Shown piece by piece: positions 44,055 through 57,350 of a stretch of DNA of 64,000 nucleotides (position 1 is the first letter of the stretch; the number at the start of each line of letters is the position of its first letter). The DNA lies in contig JAZBRS010000049.1 of the NCBI GenBank assembly GCA_037176725.1, positions 37,316,001 through 37,380,000 on the forward strand, given 5' to 3'. Both the position numbers and the translations under genes were made by a program. This DNA is from Posidonia oceanica (Eukaryota > Streptophyta > Magnoliopsida > Alismatales > Posidoniaceae). The notes below the pieces were generated by a model, which saw only the letters and a program-made list of their open reading frames with translations, made no database searches and was not told the origin of the DNA.

Positions 44055-44734
44055 GACCCAGTGGGTCAGTGTTTGAGAGCCCGGTCATTCTTAGAGAGAG
44101 AGCCCCCTCAGTCAGGTCAGAAAGAGATCTTCTGTAGATTTCAGGGTTTTGAGCTTCCACCTTCAAACAGCTAGAGTTTCCAAACCAGAAACCCTAGTCT
44201 CCACCCTCTATCCAGAGAGAAACCCAAGATCCCAGAGATCACTACAACCCCAACTACGATCCCAGAGATCTCGAGCCTAGCCGGAGCTCCGACCGTGCCT
44301 CCACTTCTACTCCACTGCAAACAGCACGAGGGTGAATGGAGTATCTTCTTCCAATCAATCTTTTCATTTCATATTGCATTCCTTAAAATAGGACCCATAG
44401 CATATGCATGCGGGGAACAACCCCCGGTTAGTATTAGATTCGTTTGTTAATATTGTTCTTCGTTTGTTTTTTTATTAACAGTTACTACACGAACTAATCT
44501 AGATCTTTGATTTTCATTTGTTTTGAAGGGAAAGGAACGACGCTTACTTAACACGAGGAAGCCGCTAGACGACATCCAGCCGTCGATCTAGTGGTCCGAG
44601 GACCCACATTTTTACAATCTCTCCCAGGTGTCTTGTTTACCCAAAGGCGAGTGGCGATCACAACAAAAGCTGTCGACATCGTGGAAGCGCCGACATCTTC
44701 ATCTTCAACACTCCAAAAATCCATCCACAGTCAG

Positions 44735-44755
44735 TGGCGATCACGGTGGGACTCG
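44735..44755 (+). other. Primer-binding site of element D
   Basis: TGGCGATCACGGTGGGACTC, five bases after the LTR. Close to the complement of a tRNA-Arg 3' end with CCA; same as B's PBS except for small changes. Confidence 0.75.
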
Positions 44756-46071
44756 GCTTTAGCCAACCCTCTGTGTTATGTGAGCTTTTTTCCTTCCTTC
44801 ATTTACATTTTAGAACTAGTTGTTTTTCTTTATTTTCGGTTTAGGAGGCCGTGCGCCTAGGTTTTCACAAATCCTAAACCCTTTAGTTCTTTTTCCTACT
44901 AAAAAAAAAACAAAAATCCACCTAGTCGCCCAGTAAATAGGCGCCTGATTAAGTCGCAGTTCTTTGCGGCGACTATCGCAGGCGCACCCTCGAACGGCGA
45001 CTGGACCTGGATTTCTTTTTACTGCAGACCATTTATTTTCAGTAGCTTGCGTTGTTTTTTCTAGATCTGCAATAGCATAAGAAGGAAAATAAAAAATAAA
45101 AACAACTCTCCATGTCCACTGCATTTTAGTTTTTTAACAGCTTCTAGATTTGCTTGTGTCCACCCTTAAGGTGGAAACTAATTGTTTAGTATTAAAGTGG
45201 AAGTTCCTTGAGGAAGTCTTCCTCTAGCTAGAACAGTTAACCTGAGCGAACCTAGGCCAGTGCAAGTCACTCTCCCATACTCAGTGTTAGCTGCAATAGT
45301 TGGATCAAGATCTCAAGGTGTCCCAAGTCTTGTTATTGGCTTCTCTCTCTCTCCCAGAGCCAATAGTGAAACTTGGTAGATACTTTACACCTTAGTACTT
45401 TGTGTTTACTTCTTGCTTCGTGGTTTGTTAAGTGCCGAGCCTAAGGACAGAATCCTAAGTGGAGGGTCCCTCTTTAGAGAGACAAGCCCCCCATCTAGGC
45501 TCCTCTTGGTGGACCCTAGAGAAGGTCAAGGAGGAGTACCTTAAAGCCAACCAATCCCAGTTGCTTGTGACCCACGCAGGTTTAATTAATCAATCCAATC
45601 ATTAAACACTTAAACAAGTAAAAGCAACGCATTGTTTGAAACTTGCTCTCATTTTCTTCCCTGACTGTTGCGTGGTCTGTCCAAGACAGATCGGGTTTGC
45701 TGACTGAACAAGGGGTACAGCCGCCTGTTCAGAAGGCGCCTCGTTCAGCCGCCGATAAAATCAGCGATTTGTTTGGTCGCCTATAATACAGGCGACTACA
45801 GGGAACCACATGTTTCAATGCATTGCTTGCAGGGGATTGTGCACATTACTAATCACAAGGTTATTAGCATAAACTGTTTCAATTTTTGTTAATTTTCTTT
45901 CTTTCATCGAGTCTGTATTAATTAGTGTTCTTCGAGTCTGTAATTTCTTTTCTACCTTCTGTAATAGCCTAGAAAAAGCAAAAGCAAAAGAAAAAAAAAA
46001 AAAGAAAGAAAAAAGACAAAAGACAAAAGAAAAGAGAAAAGAAAGAAAAAAAAGAAAAAGACAATCTTGCA
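44756..46071 (+). other. Element D leader
   Basis: No gene. It holds four 9-11-9 dyads (44921-44977 as two, then 45716-45744 and 45772-45800) and a purine-rich AAAG tract (45975-46065) just before the gag ATG. Confidence 0.65.
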
Positions 46072-48138
46072 ATGGAAGCTTATCAACAAAATCGCGAGCA
46101 CATCAACATGACCTCTACTTCCGCTTCTACCTCCATGGCGCAACAAAGTCAAGGCCCACATGGGTTCTTATTCAGAGCTTCAACTTCACAAACAGAGGAG
46201 CTAGAGACCCCTAATTTCTCGTAGGCGATGGGCCAATCATTTGAAGAAGAAAGAGAAATAAGCCACTCCCGACCTCAAAGTACCCTACTTGAGCATACAA
46301 TTCTCGGGATGACCTCCCAGGTAGTGCCTACAACGACTGCTCCCTATCTATCTGAGGAGGCGGCTAATGAGATCTACCGACCCCTGGCACAGTACCACCA
46401 TCCCTCGTTTAGGAGCCTACAAACCTCATCCGTCCACCAAACTTCTTTCCCAAACTACCACCAAAACCCATTAACCACGCCCACTCACGCCTACACATGC
46501 ACCATGCCATTAAACCCCACTCCATACTTCCCTACTCAAAATTCATTCACACCATACCACACAGCACAAACCTATCCTTCCATGCAGCAAATCATGCCAT
46601 CATACACAACCTACCAACAGCCACAATATCCTGGGACATCATACCAACCTCAGTATCTTGGAATAACACACTCACCACAACCTCCCGCTAACACACATTC
46701 ATACCACACTCCACATCAAACCCAACCCTTCTTTCCACCTTACAACCCTCTATCACTACCCTTCCACCAAACACATGGGCACCTAAACCAGGGGCATTAT
46801 GCCGCACCTGGGACAGATCTCAAAAGGATGATCACCGAAGCACTAACAGAGGCGGGAGTTACATCCAAAGCACCGATAGGATTCGACACGACGAAATTTC
46901 CTCATTTTGTTCTTCCACCTGGATTCAAAATGCCAAAAATGAGGAAATACAGTGGAACAGAGGATCCAAGGGGCCATCTAGCCACATTTGCCATGGATGC
47001 TCTGCCCTATCAATACGACAACGGGCTTATAATTTATCTCTTCTTCAAAAGCTTGGAAGGAGAAGCACTAGGATGGTTCAACACGCTCACAGCATATGAT
47101 CTCAGTGACTTCAAGATGGTCCAGGAGAAATTTCTACGCCAATATGTCCATCGCATCCAGCACGAGCCTACAATGAGCGACCTTCTCGCTGAAAAGATGA
47201 AACCTAATGAGGAGTTCGCCACTTTTGCAAGTAGATGGAGAGATATGGCTGCAAGATCTAAATGCTATATTCCTGAAAGCCAAGCAGTCGAGATCATCGC
47301 CCGAAACGCTACAGGAGCACTCAGAACGGGGCTACTGATGAGTGACCTCCAAACATACCCTCAGCTACACGAACGTGCTGCAAGGATCCTCCATTACAAA
47401 GAGGACCTACCATTCTTAGAGCTCGAGGGAAGGGGCAAAAAGAAAGGCGTTGGCTATACGCTCGAAGGGATCACTGGAGACATGGCCCAGGTCTCAATTC
47501 AACAAAAGCAGAAGGGGCAGGGGAACCCCCAATCTTTTTTGGCCATAAATCAACCAGAGCAGTATTTAAGCCAACCTATGCAGTACCAGGGACAGTTAGT
47601 GCAGCCAGCGTAGCACCAACAACAACAGCTTCCTGATTACCCGGTACATGCCCAGCGAGGATGGGCGGGCAATGCACACCAGGGGCAACAACAGGGGCAG
47701 AGGAACTATCACAGCATTCCTCCTCCACGAAACTACAAAGGCCCACAGAGGCAAAACTATCCTCCGCTTCCTGAATGAATCCCCAATACATTCAGGATGT
47801 TGGTTGAAAGTGGAGATCTACAACTCCCTGAACCCAGTCCAAGTTTTTCGAGCGCCGATATGTCCAAGTACTGCCCTTATCATCAGAACAATGGGCACAC
47901 CCTTGAAGAGTGCTTCACCGTCAAAGATAAGATACACAATCTTAATGACAAGGGTGAGATCATGTGGTCTGAGCTCAAAGCCAGACTAAAGGCGGCTCAG
48001 GAAAGGCAGCAGGTGATGCAGATACACCAAGAGCCCTTGTTCGACTACCGAGTAGATCATGCAGATGCAGAGATCATCTTATCAGCTACTTGGGCTGAAT
48101 TTGCATCCATCCAGTGCATACCAACAGATCCAGAATAG
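46072..48138 (+). pseudogene. gag of element D
   Basis: ATG at 46072 (MEAYQQNREHINM) gives the longest frame consistent with element C. An in-frame TAG near 46222 is followed by 460 open codons. N-part Pro/Tyr/Thr/His-rich; capsid core about 46850-47400 (FDTTKFPHFVLPPGFKMPKM...GHLATFAMDALPYQYDNGLIIYLFFKSLEGEALGWFNTL...ARSKCYIPESQAVEIIARN); amber at 47611-47613; Gln-rich stretch; TGA near 47776; zinc-knuckle-like CPYHQNNGHTLEEC near 47870; final TAG at 48136. Only three stops in about 690 codons. Less decayed than B or C gag. Confidence 0.85.
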
Positions 48139-48648
48139 AGCCCATCCAGCAAAGGGGACCTTGATTCCCATGTATTCCAGGACATAGTCCAAGAAAACCA
48201 GTTGCCCATCTACGATGAATATGCGGATTCAGACTGGTATAAAGCAGAATCTGCACTCAGTTCACTCTGCCAAGCTCTCCAAGCAGCACAAGCAAGAGCT
48301 GATCCTCCTCCCAAACCGCCCGATCCTACAAACAGACACACTAGGGGCAGTCATAGTCAAGGAGAAGATGTTACAGAGCACATCGGCAGCCACACTTCAA
48401 GAGGAGGAGGACATCTGATAGCCTCACTCCGAGACAAAGCCACCAGGGGCACACCGCCTGGAATGGGTCAGAATGAGTCCAACTCTGACCCTCTGAAAGC
48501 AAGGACAAGGCGCAAACCAAAAGAAAGACAAGAACATGCGCCACAAGCACCTGACTGCTACACACCAGGGGCAAACTTCCGCAGTCACCCTTCAGGTAAG
48601 CCCCCTCATCTGGGAAGGGAGGTGCAAAGTTCCACTGAACCCGACTAA
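48139..48648 (+). pseudogene. Post-gag acidic segment of element D (protease deleted)
   Basis: After gag, the frame passes straight to QLPIYDEYADSDWYKAESALSSLCQALQ, the segment that follows the protease in element C. So D lost the protease by deletion at about 48140-48185. The rest is Ser/Arg/Gly/Pro-rich and ends in a TAA at 48646. Unknown function. Confidence 0.6.
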
Positions 48649-51180
48649 GGGCAGTGGTTAATTAAAATATGTAAACAAGACATTTTCCTTTCCGTACTCT
48701 GTTTTCCTTTATTTATTTTTTTTTATTTGGTATCTAATGCTAAGTTAGACTATAAAAATAAATAAACATGACTGATGAGTGTGGACTGTACCTAACAACT
48801 TAGAGCACAAAGCAACATTGCCAAAATATTATCTAAGGTTTCCTAAGCTGAGACCGTGACACCCAGGGAAGGTCCAAGCACTGGTTGTAACAACCTGAAG
48901 ACATCTTCAGATCCGTGGGAGTTACATACATACACCCTTAATTAGCATGCTAAACTTTAGAAGGAACCAAAGACCAAGTCCTAGCCAAGGAAAGAAAGTT
49001 GCATCCTAAATAGAAAAGGAACTGAACAAATAGGGTAACCTCAACCTTGTCCTGTCTGCACATACACCTGCACGGGGAGGTAAGAGAAAGGCAAGGTCGG
49101 AGCAAAGGCTTATGGTACGAACCACTTGCCAATCAACTTAGAAAGCATCCAGAAAAGATGGCAGCAAAAACTGCCCAAACAGAGAGGAAAGAAGGCAGCA
49201 AAGAAGTTGTCCAAGTGAGGAACAAATGAAAAGAGACAGTAAAAGAAACTGTCCAACTAAAAGAGGTCAGCAAAGAGCTATCCAAAGAGTGGAAAAGGAA
49301 CATGGCAAAAGCTGTCAATGAACCTAAAGCATAAATCCTAGAAAGACGCATTAAGGGCCAAGGAAAGGCAAGTGGAATTCAAGACCTAAGCCAAAGTCGA
49401 GAGCTTACTGCACTTCAAGCCTCCTCCACCTATCTCACTCACAGACAAGGGGTAGGGAATCCTAGAAGTTCAAGGACTGATTAAACGAAGGAAACAACAA
49501 TCAAACCAAGGCTAGTATGAGGTTCTAAGTTCTCAACGGACTAAGCATGTTAGAAGGGAAAAGCTCTCTCACCCTAGATAATACCAGGCAATGCTACAAG
49601 GTCTTTAAGTAAGAAGGTTGTAACTGCACTCATCAATCTAAAAACTACTAAAAAAAAAGTCAGAAAGTCCAAAAAATATCAAAAAAAAATCAGAAAATCC
49701 CAGAACACCGAAAAAATTAGAATACCAAAAATACCAAAAAATCAGAAATCCCAAAAACACCAAAAAAAATTCAAAAGAATCACAAAATTCAAAAAAAAAA
49801 TCAGAAAATCCAAAAAAAAACAAAAAATCAGAAATCCCAAAAATACCAAACAAATCATAAATCACAAAATTCAAAAAATTAGAAAATCCAAGAAGACCAA
49901 CCAAAAAAGAAGTACCATCCATCCAACATACAAGTAAAAACTTAGTAAGTAGGAAAACTGGAATTATCGTGACCGGTGATGCAACAATCAGTCACCTCGG
50001 ATTTGGAGACAACGTCCTACTCAAGCGTGTCTCACGGCTTGGGTGCGTTTTTCTCAACAAAGACATTGCTTTTGCAATAATCTCTAGAGCATCTACGGAT
50101 GACTTACAATTGGCATCTACTGGGCTCCGATTTTCCATCTCTCAGCTGAGGCCAAGATTAATTCCCTCCACCTAGTTCTCAGTAGTATTGATTAAGGGAT
50201 TACTTTGCCCCCTAACAAGTATAACTTAGTCAATCGCCCTAGGAACTGGGAAAGGTTCACCTGTGATTACTAACATCTTTTGTTAAGTGTGCAGGTATAA
50301 AGCTCACAACATAAAGAATGAGCTCACACCTAAGGGGCTCATATAGTGTGCAAAGGCACACCCACTTTGACTAAAAGGCAAAACCCCGGTTTGGCAACGG
50401 AAGAGTTCACTCCCTCACCCGGTTCTCTAATCATAGAACTCCTTTACTTGCCAAGTCGAGCTGTGGGACGACAGTCCTTTCCCGAGAGTATCGGTCACAC
50501 TCGAGGACGGAAAACACTTGACCACAACAAATTGCATTCATTCATTTTGCATATGTCCATATGGTTTGGGACCAACCGTACCCCGCCGGCTTAACCTAGC
50601 ATATGGACCATTCGTTGCATCGTATGTTGACCTTGCATTTGCATTTGTTTGCTTGAATCATACATCCATGCATTTTCTCATATCATTGGAAGTGGAGCAC
50701 GGACGAAGCATTGTTCTTCAAGAGTGTTAGAAACCCTTAGGACATGTGATTCTCCTAAAGCCAACCCAGTTCCTACCAATCCTTCTATCAATTCCAATCC
50801 GAGTAAAATCTCAAACACGACGTCACAAGAGCACTCCTTTTCGATCGTGTAAGGGTCACGCCCCACGGTTTTCTCCCTAGCTTCTGCCCTGTTGAAGTAC
50901 ATCTCTACATGGTTGACAGGTCTCGACATCGGCTACGACACATAGTTCCGAAACCGACTTGACCCCTCCATGCCTGAGTCTTCAATATGACGGCAATTAA
51001 TCGAACCACCCGGCCGTTCGGCAATCTCCCAACACCGAGTCCGTTCACCCCTTCTTCTTTTTTATTATTATCTTCCTTCATCCCTTGTAGCGGATTGTTT
51101 GAGGTGGAGCTCTCCTTTTTAGGAAATGCTCAATAGGACATCGTTCTTACCTTGGACTCGATCTTGTTCCAAGATCAACT
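48649..51180 (+). other. Element D 3' untranslated region
   Basis: No gene. GCAGCAAAGAAG-TGTCCAA repeats (49140-49300) and the A-rich AAAAATCAGAAAATCC tract (49640-49890), then sequence homologous to C's 3' region. Confidence 0.65.
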
Positions 51181-51195
51181 CCAAGGAGGGGCATC
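51181..51195 (+). other. Polypurine tract of element D
   Basis: CCAAGGAGGGGCATC abutting the 3' LTR. Confidence 0.85.
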
Positions 51196-52786
51196 TGTAG
51201 ATATCCCATTTTCGCATTTTCCAGAGTTCATAGGGGGCAGGGACTTCTGAGGCACCAAAGATCACATGTCTAAGGCTTAACAACACATTTTCTAGATCTT
51301 CCTTGATTTCTTCAAACATCACTTGATCCTACCTTGACTCAGGTTGTTAGCTGTGGCAGAGCCAACTCACTCAGACTCGTGGCAAGTCCGAGTACTCTGA
51401 ATATCCTTTATTTCTACTCAGATTCGTGGCAGATTTGAGTTAACAGAGATGCCTTCTTGATTTCATAGACTATCTGTAGTTTCCCAGCCTTCTATCTTGT
51501 TTCTCTGGCCAAAACCTGGAAAATAGGGCTGGGAATGACCTGAGCTTATTAGTTGCCAGCTGAGGAGGCGACCATCCTAGATGCCATTTAAGGAGGCGAC
51601 TAAGACGGACGTCTTTACAACAAGCGAGCTACCTAGTAGCCAACTGAGGAGGCGACCCAGATATGCACCCCATCATAAGGCGACTATAGTAGACGTCATC
51701 AAAAGGGGCGACTAACAAGTCATAACCGCTCTGGCAGTTGCTTTTCCACGGTCAATTCCCACTAATCCCTCGACCATTAGGCGCCATCTCAACAGGTGAC
51801 TAGACGGTTGCGGAACTGCCTCGGTCTCGCCCACAATCCTTGACCATTAGACGCCACACCATGCGGTGACTAACAATCGTGGTCTCCTTCGAACCTCTTT
51901 TCCATGGTTATTTCACACGATCACCTCAACTGTTAGGCGCCATCTCAATCGGCGACTAACCATCGTGGCCTCGTTCCTGGTCTTCCCACACTTTGACCAA
52001 GCGGTTGCTAGGTTTAGGCGCCCCTCCAATCGGCGACTCAAACTAACTGCCACTTTTCTAGAATTTTCTGAACTCCAACCGTCCCTACACCCCTTGGAGT
52101 CTATAAATAGACCCCGTGGGTCAGTGTTTAAGAGCCCGGTCATTCTTAGAGAGAGAGCCCCCTCAGTCAGGTCAGAAAGAGATCTTCTGTAGATTTCAGG
52201 GTTTTGAGCTTCCACCTTCAAACAGCTAGAGTTTCCAAACCAGAAACCCTAGTCTCCACCCTCTATCCAGAGAGAAACCCAAGATCCCAGAGATCACTAC
52301 AACCCCAACTACGATCCCAGAGATCTCGAGCCTAGCCGGAGCTCCGACCATGCCTCCACTTCTACTCCACTGCAAACAGCACGAGGGTGAAGGGAGTATC
52401 TTCTTCCAATCAATCTTTTTATTTCATATTGCTTTCCTTAAAATAGGACCCATAGCATATGCATGCGGGGAACAACCCCCGGTTAATATTAGATTCGTTT
52501 GTTAATATTGTTCTTCGTTTGTTTTTTTTATTAACAGTTACTACACGAACTAATCTAGATCTTTGATTTTCATTTGTTTTGAAGGGAAAGGAACGACGCT
52601 TACGTAACACGAGGAAGCCGCTAGACGACATCCAGCCGTCGATCTAGTGGTCCAAGGACCCACATTTTCACAATCTCCCCCTAGGTGTCTTATCTACCCA
52701 AAGGCGAGTGGCGATCACAACAAAAGCTGTCGACATCGTGGAAGCACTGGCATCTTCATCTTCAACACCCCAAAAATCCATCCACA
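51196..52786 (+). repeat. Element D 3' LTR
   Basis: 1591 bp, same ends as the 5' LTR; TATA box at 52102-52109; dyads at 51776, 51846, 51932 and 52013. Confidence 0.93.
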
Positions 52787-52791
52787 GAATC
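52787..52791. repeat. Target site duplication of element D, right
   Basis: GAATC, identical to 43136-43140. Confidence 0.9.
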
Positions 52792-52995
52792 TAATTTTGA
52801 TTGATTTTTTTTCTTTTTTTGTATGAATGCTGGAAAGCAGAAATAGATTACAGATTCTAAAAAAACAACTTACACAAGGTTCTTAAAAAAGCAAAATTAC
52901 AGACTCGATAAGATGAAAGAAAAGTAATTACAACTCTTCAAACAAAAAAAAAATATTTGGTGACTGTTTCTGCAGTTCATATCACTGAATACAGC
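52792..52995 (-). mobile_element. Element C leader, right fragment
   Basis: AT- and A-rich sequence resuming the C leader after D; it ends where E1's LTR starts. No gene. Confidence 0.5.
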
Positions 52996-54782
52996 TGTAG
53001 ACACCCCATTTTGATGCTCAGTCGGTCGGTTTTCTCTGGAGAAGCGTGCTCGGATCATGGCGTGGAGGACCCGACCTTTTTTACCCAACTTGACCTAGAA
53101 ACCTACCCAACACCCAAGAAACCTACCCATTCTAGCCCCAAACCTACCCAAATTTCACTGTTGCGTGTGTTGGCTGCACGAGATCTATGCGTGTTTTTGT
53201 CAGTTCCCCTGTGTCAGTTTGAACCGCAGGGTTTTGCACGTCCCATCGGCCTCCCACTCGCTCGCACCAACCCAACCTCGTACCTCAGACTACCACCTAC
53301 GCATTGCACCCAACCACTACTTGGCAGACCACCCCATTCGCACGCCACCACTTGACAAGCCACCTCGCTCGCGTGCGCCTAGGGAACTGTTCCGGTCGCC
53401 TCTGGCACACGACAGTCGACTTTCGGTGCCCCAACAGCAACCCGACCTTGCCCTGCCACCCTGCCACCTCCTGCCCTCGCTCCCGTGCACACCACCTCCT
53501 GCCCAGTCGGTGTTGGCAGACCAAAAACCCCCCTCCTCGACCGCTTGAAGGCTAGCTCTTTCACTCTCACACACCCTGGCCATTTTTCCCCCGAGAAAGC
53601 ACCCACTAGAGCACCTGTGGTGAGCGCCCCTGAGTCTCCCTTGCATCCCAGAGCCTCTGCCGTTGCATCCCGGAACTCGACACCACAGCCCAGGCCTCGC
53701 CCAAGCTTCCAAGCACCTCCGTTGCCGTTCCCCCATGAATTCCAGCCAGCCAACATCTCCCAGCAACCCAACGCAGCCCGCACACCCCGCGCCACTTCTG
53801 GCCTTGTCCACCCACTCCCAGCAGACCCTCGAGCACCCGAATTCCACTAGACACCTGTCGTGACACCCCTCTAGCTGAGCACGCACTCTAGCACCGTCGA
53901 CCGACCCAACTCAGGCCAACATTACCGCATTGCCTCCAACCCTCTGGGCACTGCATCAACGACACCCGAGCGTCCTCCGAGCATCCACGAGCATGCCCCG
54001 ATCCCACCGTGCCACAGCCGCTTCCACCTACACTGCCGCAGTCCAGGCTGCCAGCCACTACAACCCATCGATGTCGGGAGGCACAACCGTGCCCCTGCAC
54101 AAGTGAGCAACGAACCTCCTTCCTCGGACCTTCCTCTACCTCCCTCGATCCTCTCCGTGCACCGAGGCAGTGTCCCACATCCTGCCGGCCTTCCCCACAA
54201 CCGACGAACGCATGTGCTGCCGGTGAAGAGAGGTGGAGGTGGGAAGAGAGATCCTGACACCCATTTCTCATTTTAAACACATGCTTGTGTTCCCCGTTAT
54301 GCCATCTATCTTTGTGCATGCTTGTTTTCTTGTTTTGCTTTGGTTTGCATGATCTAATCAAGCGATGAAGTTCGTTGGTCCAGCAGCCAGCCTGCTGCGC
54401 ATAATACTCTCGCGTATTACCTATGTGGTTTTGGCAGTAGCCAGGCCAACTTGAACAGAGCATTTTCTCGTGATCCACGTTTGTTTTTTTAGCATCCAAT
54501 CTTGCACAATGCATGCCCGCACACACTTGCATGTTTCCCGATCATCACTTGCATGTCTCGCATCGCCAGTGATGCGTGGTTTGGTGACGAAGTCCGGCTA
54601 CTGGATTGCCAGGTCAGTCCCTAGGCCGAACTTTTGGCCGACGTGCCTCGCGCCCCACATGCCCATTTTCCAAACTAATTGCATGATTTTGATCCTGGAT
54701 ATTCCCTCTAGCATTCCATAGCATTAGTTGCATTTTTTGCATCGTTTGCATAGCATTTCCATAGCGATGAAGTTCACTGTCT

Positions 54783-54786
54783 GAAC
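54783..54786. repeat. Target duplication of E2, left
   Basis: GAAC, repeated at 61205-61208. By the bases, the duplication could also be read as GAACT or GAACTG, because the LTR begins TG. Confidence 0.6.
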
Positions 54787-54839
54787 TGTTGACACCCCAT
54801 TTCGACAGGACTGAATTGGCGGATCTCTCTGGCGGCTAG

Positions 54840-57350
54840 GAAAAACCCAAGACTACATCTTTCTCCCCACCCTTCTTTTCAAATCAAAACTCCAACTCAA
54901 ACCTCAAAACCAAATCTAGAACTACACCCATTTTCTAACCAAAAAAAAAAAACCACTCCAAAACCCTCTCAAAACCTTATCCTAAAACCATCCAAAACCT
55001 TACCCTAAAACCATCCAACTCTAGGTCCAAACCACCACCTCTCCCTTCCTCTTTCCCTCCAAAACCAGTCTAAACTTAACCTTGAATCACACCCCTTTCC
55101 CAAGCCCAAAAACTAACCAAAAACCATAGGAGAACTCACCATCCCTGACTTAGCAAACCCACCAAAAATCTTAGAAATTTTCAAACCAAAACCACTCCTA
55201 AAAACCCTAGAAAACCCAGGTAAAACTACCCTTTTTCTACACCTCAAAACCTTTCCAAAACTTTGCCAAAACCAAACCCAAACCGTAGGTCGCACACTAG
55301 AGACCCCAGGCCACACACCCACCAAATTTCATCTCTTTTCTAAACCTCTAACCCCTTCATTTACCCAAATTATCCTTTTCTCTCTCCTAGATTATTCTTT
55401 TCTCTCTCCTCTCTCTCTCCTGATTATCCTCCTTCTTTTCGCTCCCTTCCCTCTCTTCTTCTTGCCTGGCTGTGGGCCCCCCTTGTGCGTCTATCTCTTC
55501 TTAATCTTATTTCTATTTTTATCCTATTTTTAACATTTTCTTTGATTTTCTAAAATTTGTTTTCTTTCAACTCCCCCCTTTCTTCTTTATTCCTACTTTT
55601 CTCATTTTTCTTGTTCCTTTTTCTTTTCCTTTCTCCCTTCTGATAAGTCTTCAAAAAACCCTTAAAAACTCTAAAATAAAAGAAAAAAAAATTAGAACCC
55701 TAAGAAAAATAATTAAAAAACTTAAACAAACATTTAAAAACAAAAACCTAACTAAAACCAGAAACCAAGAATGCAAGCTAAAAAATGCAAAACAAATGAA
55801 AAGAAAATGCTATAAAATCAAAGAAAAAACCAAGATATAATCAAAACAAGCTAGAGTAAAAACCCTACTAAAAACAATCAAAAAAACAAATCCTAAAAAG
55901 AAAGAAAACAATTAAAAACACTAAGGCAAGTAATTAAGAGAAAAAAAAACTTGACTTAACAATCCTAAAAGAAACAATTTGAAAACTTAATTGAAAAGAA
56001 AAAAACAAACAATCAAAAATTTAAAAACGCTTAATTAAACAAGAAAAACTTAACTAAAAAATATTAAAAGAATCCAACAAACAAAATCAAATTTAAAACA
56101 AGACTTAAACAAAACCCTAAAGGACTAAAATCAAAAATCTAAAACTCACCCTAATCAATTTAAAAACAATCCATTAAAAATCCTAATTAAAATCCCAACT
56201 CAACAAGAAAAACTTAATAAGAAAAACCTAACTAAGAACAACTAAAAATTTTAACAAATATTTAAAACAAGATCAAGAAGCAGATTAAAAAAGAACTTAA
56301 AATCCTAATCAAACATTAAAACTCTTCCTAATTAACCAATTAAAAACAATCCATTAAAAATCCTAATTAAAATCCCAACTCAACAAGAAAAACTTAATAA
56401 GAAAAACCTAACTAAGAACAACAAAAAATTTTAACAAATATTTAAAACAAGATCAAAGAGTAGATTAAAAAAAAAGAACTTAAAATCCTAATCAAACATT
56501 AAAACTCTTCCTAATTAACCAATTAAAAACAACCATTAAAAACCTAATCTAAAAATCCTAAACTTAAAAACAACCACCTTAAATTGTTTCCAAACTTTTC
56601 CATATTTCTATCCTAATTTTATTTAAATTTTCTTCCTTTTTTTTTCTTTCTTCCTTCCTCTTCTTCCTTTCTCATTCCTTTTCTTTTTCACCTTTCTTTT
56701 CCTAGTAGGCAGGCCCACGGCCCACACCCACAGTTCTCTTCCTCCTCCCCCCTTCTCTTCTTCTTCTTCTTCCATTCTTCTCCCTCACTCTCAACCTGCA
56801 AATGACAACACCTCTCCTCCTTGGATTTTTTTTAAAAAAAAACCTTCACTTGACAGCCACCATGACTCCCCAACACTCCCCACTACCCACGACCTCCATC
56901 ACCACCTTGCCCTGTGACCCATTCCTCCTCCCATTGACCTTTGAAACAGCAGACTTTGAGGAGACCAAAAGCTGAGAATTTGGATCCAAAAGGAGGTTTC
57001 TTCGATACACCTGCAAACACCAGATCTCCAGCTCTCTCACCCTTCTTCCAGAACCCAAAAACACCCTCAATCCTTCCCGGAATCCTTCCCCAAAGTTGCC
57101 AGCACCCAAACACTTCCTGGACCGCCTTCATCACTGGAAATCTACCACTACAAGCATCAAAAAATTCCCAAACTCCACCATCGTACTCACCAAGCTCCCA
57201 CCTTCACAACCCACCCAACATCTCACCCCGAAACACCCCACAGCTCCTACACTTCACTACAAACACCTTCGGCCCCTTTTTTTTCAAAAACTTCAAACAC
57301 CCATAACTCTCTCCACACCCAGAAGAATCCACTTCTGTTTCTTCCTACAC
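54840..57350. other. A/C-rich part of the E2 LTR
   Basis: Long purine/pyrimidine-biased stretches, including a duplicated segment of about 175 bp (56150-56330 and 56332-56525). No protein recognised; frames are short and lack domain motifs. Confidence 0.6.

Larger units (their letters stand above)
43141..44729 (+). repeat. Element D 5' LTR
   Basis: TGTAGATATCCCATTTTCGC...AAAATCCATCCACA. TATA box at 44047-44054 (TATAAATA). Four clear dyad modules lie 60-330 bp upstream of the TATA box. Confidence 0.93.
43141..52786 (+). mobile_element. Element D: complete non-autonomous Tat-type element, 9.65 kb
   Basis: Two LTRs of 1589 and 1591 bp, PBS, leader, gag, acidic segment, 3' region, PPT, and GAATC duplications on both sides. 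It is inserted in element C's leader in opposite orientation. Protease, RT, RNase H and integrase are missing, so any movement needed enzymes in trans. LTRs differ at about 35-40 sites by eye (about 2.3%), similar to B's LTR divergence. Confidence 0.93.

Noticed and set aside
53317..54532. Several Pro/Ala/Gly-rich frames on both strands, 100-214 codons
   Set aside because: C-rich E1 LTR sequence; no domain, and frames on both strands are equally long.
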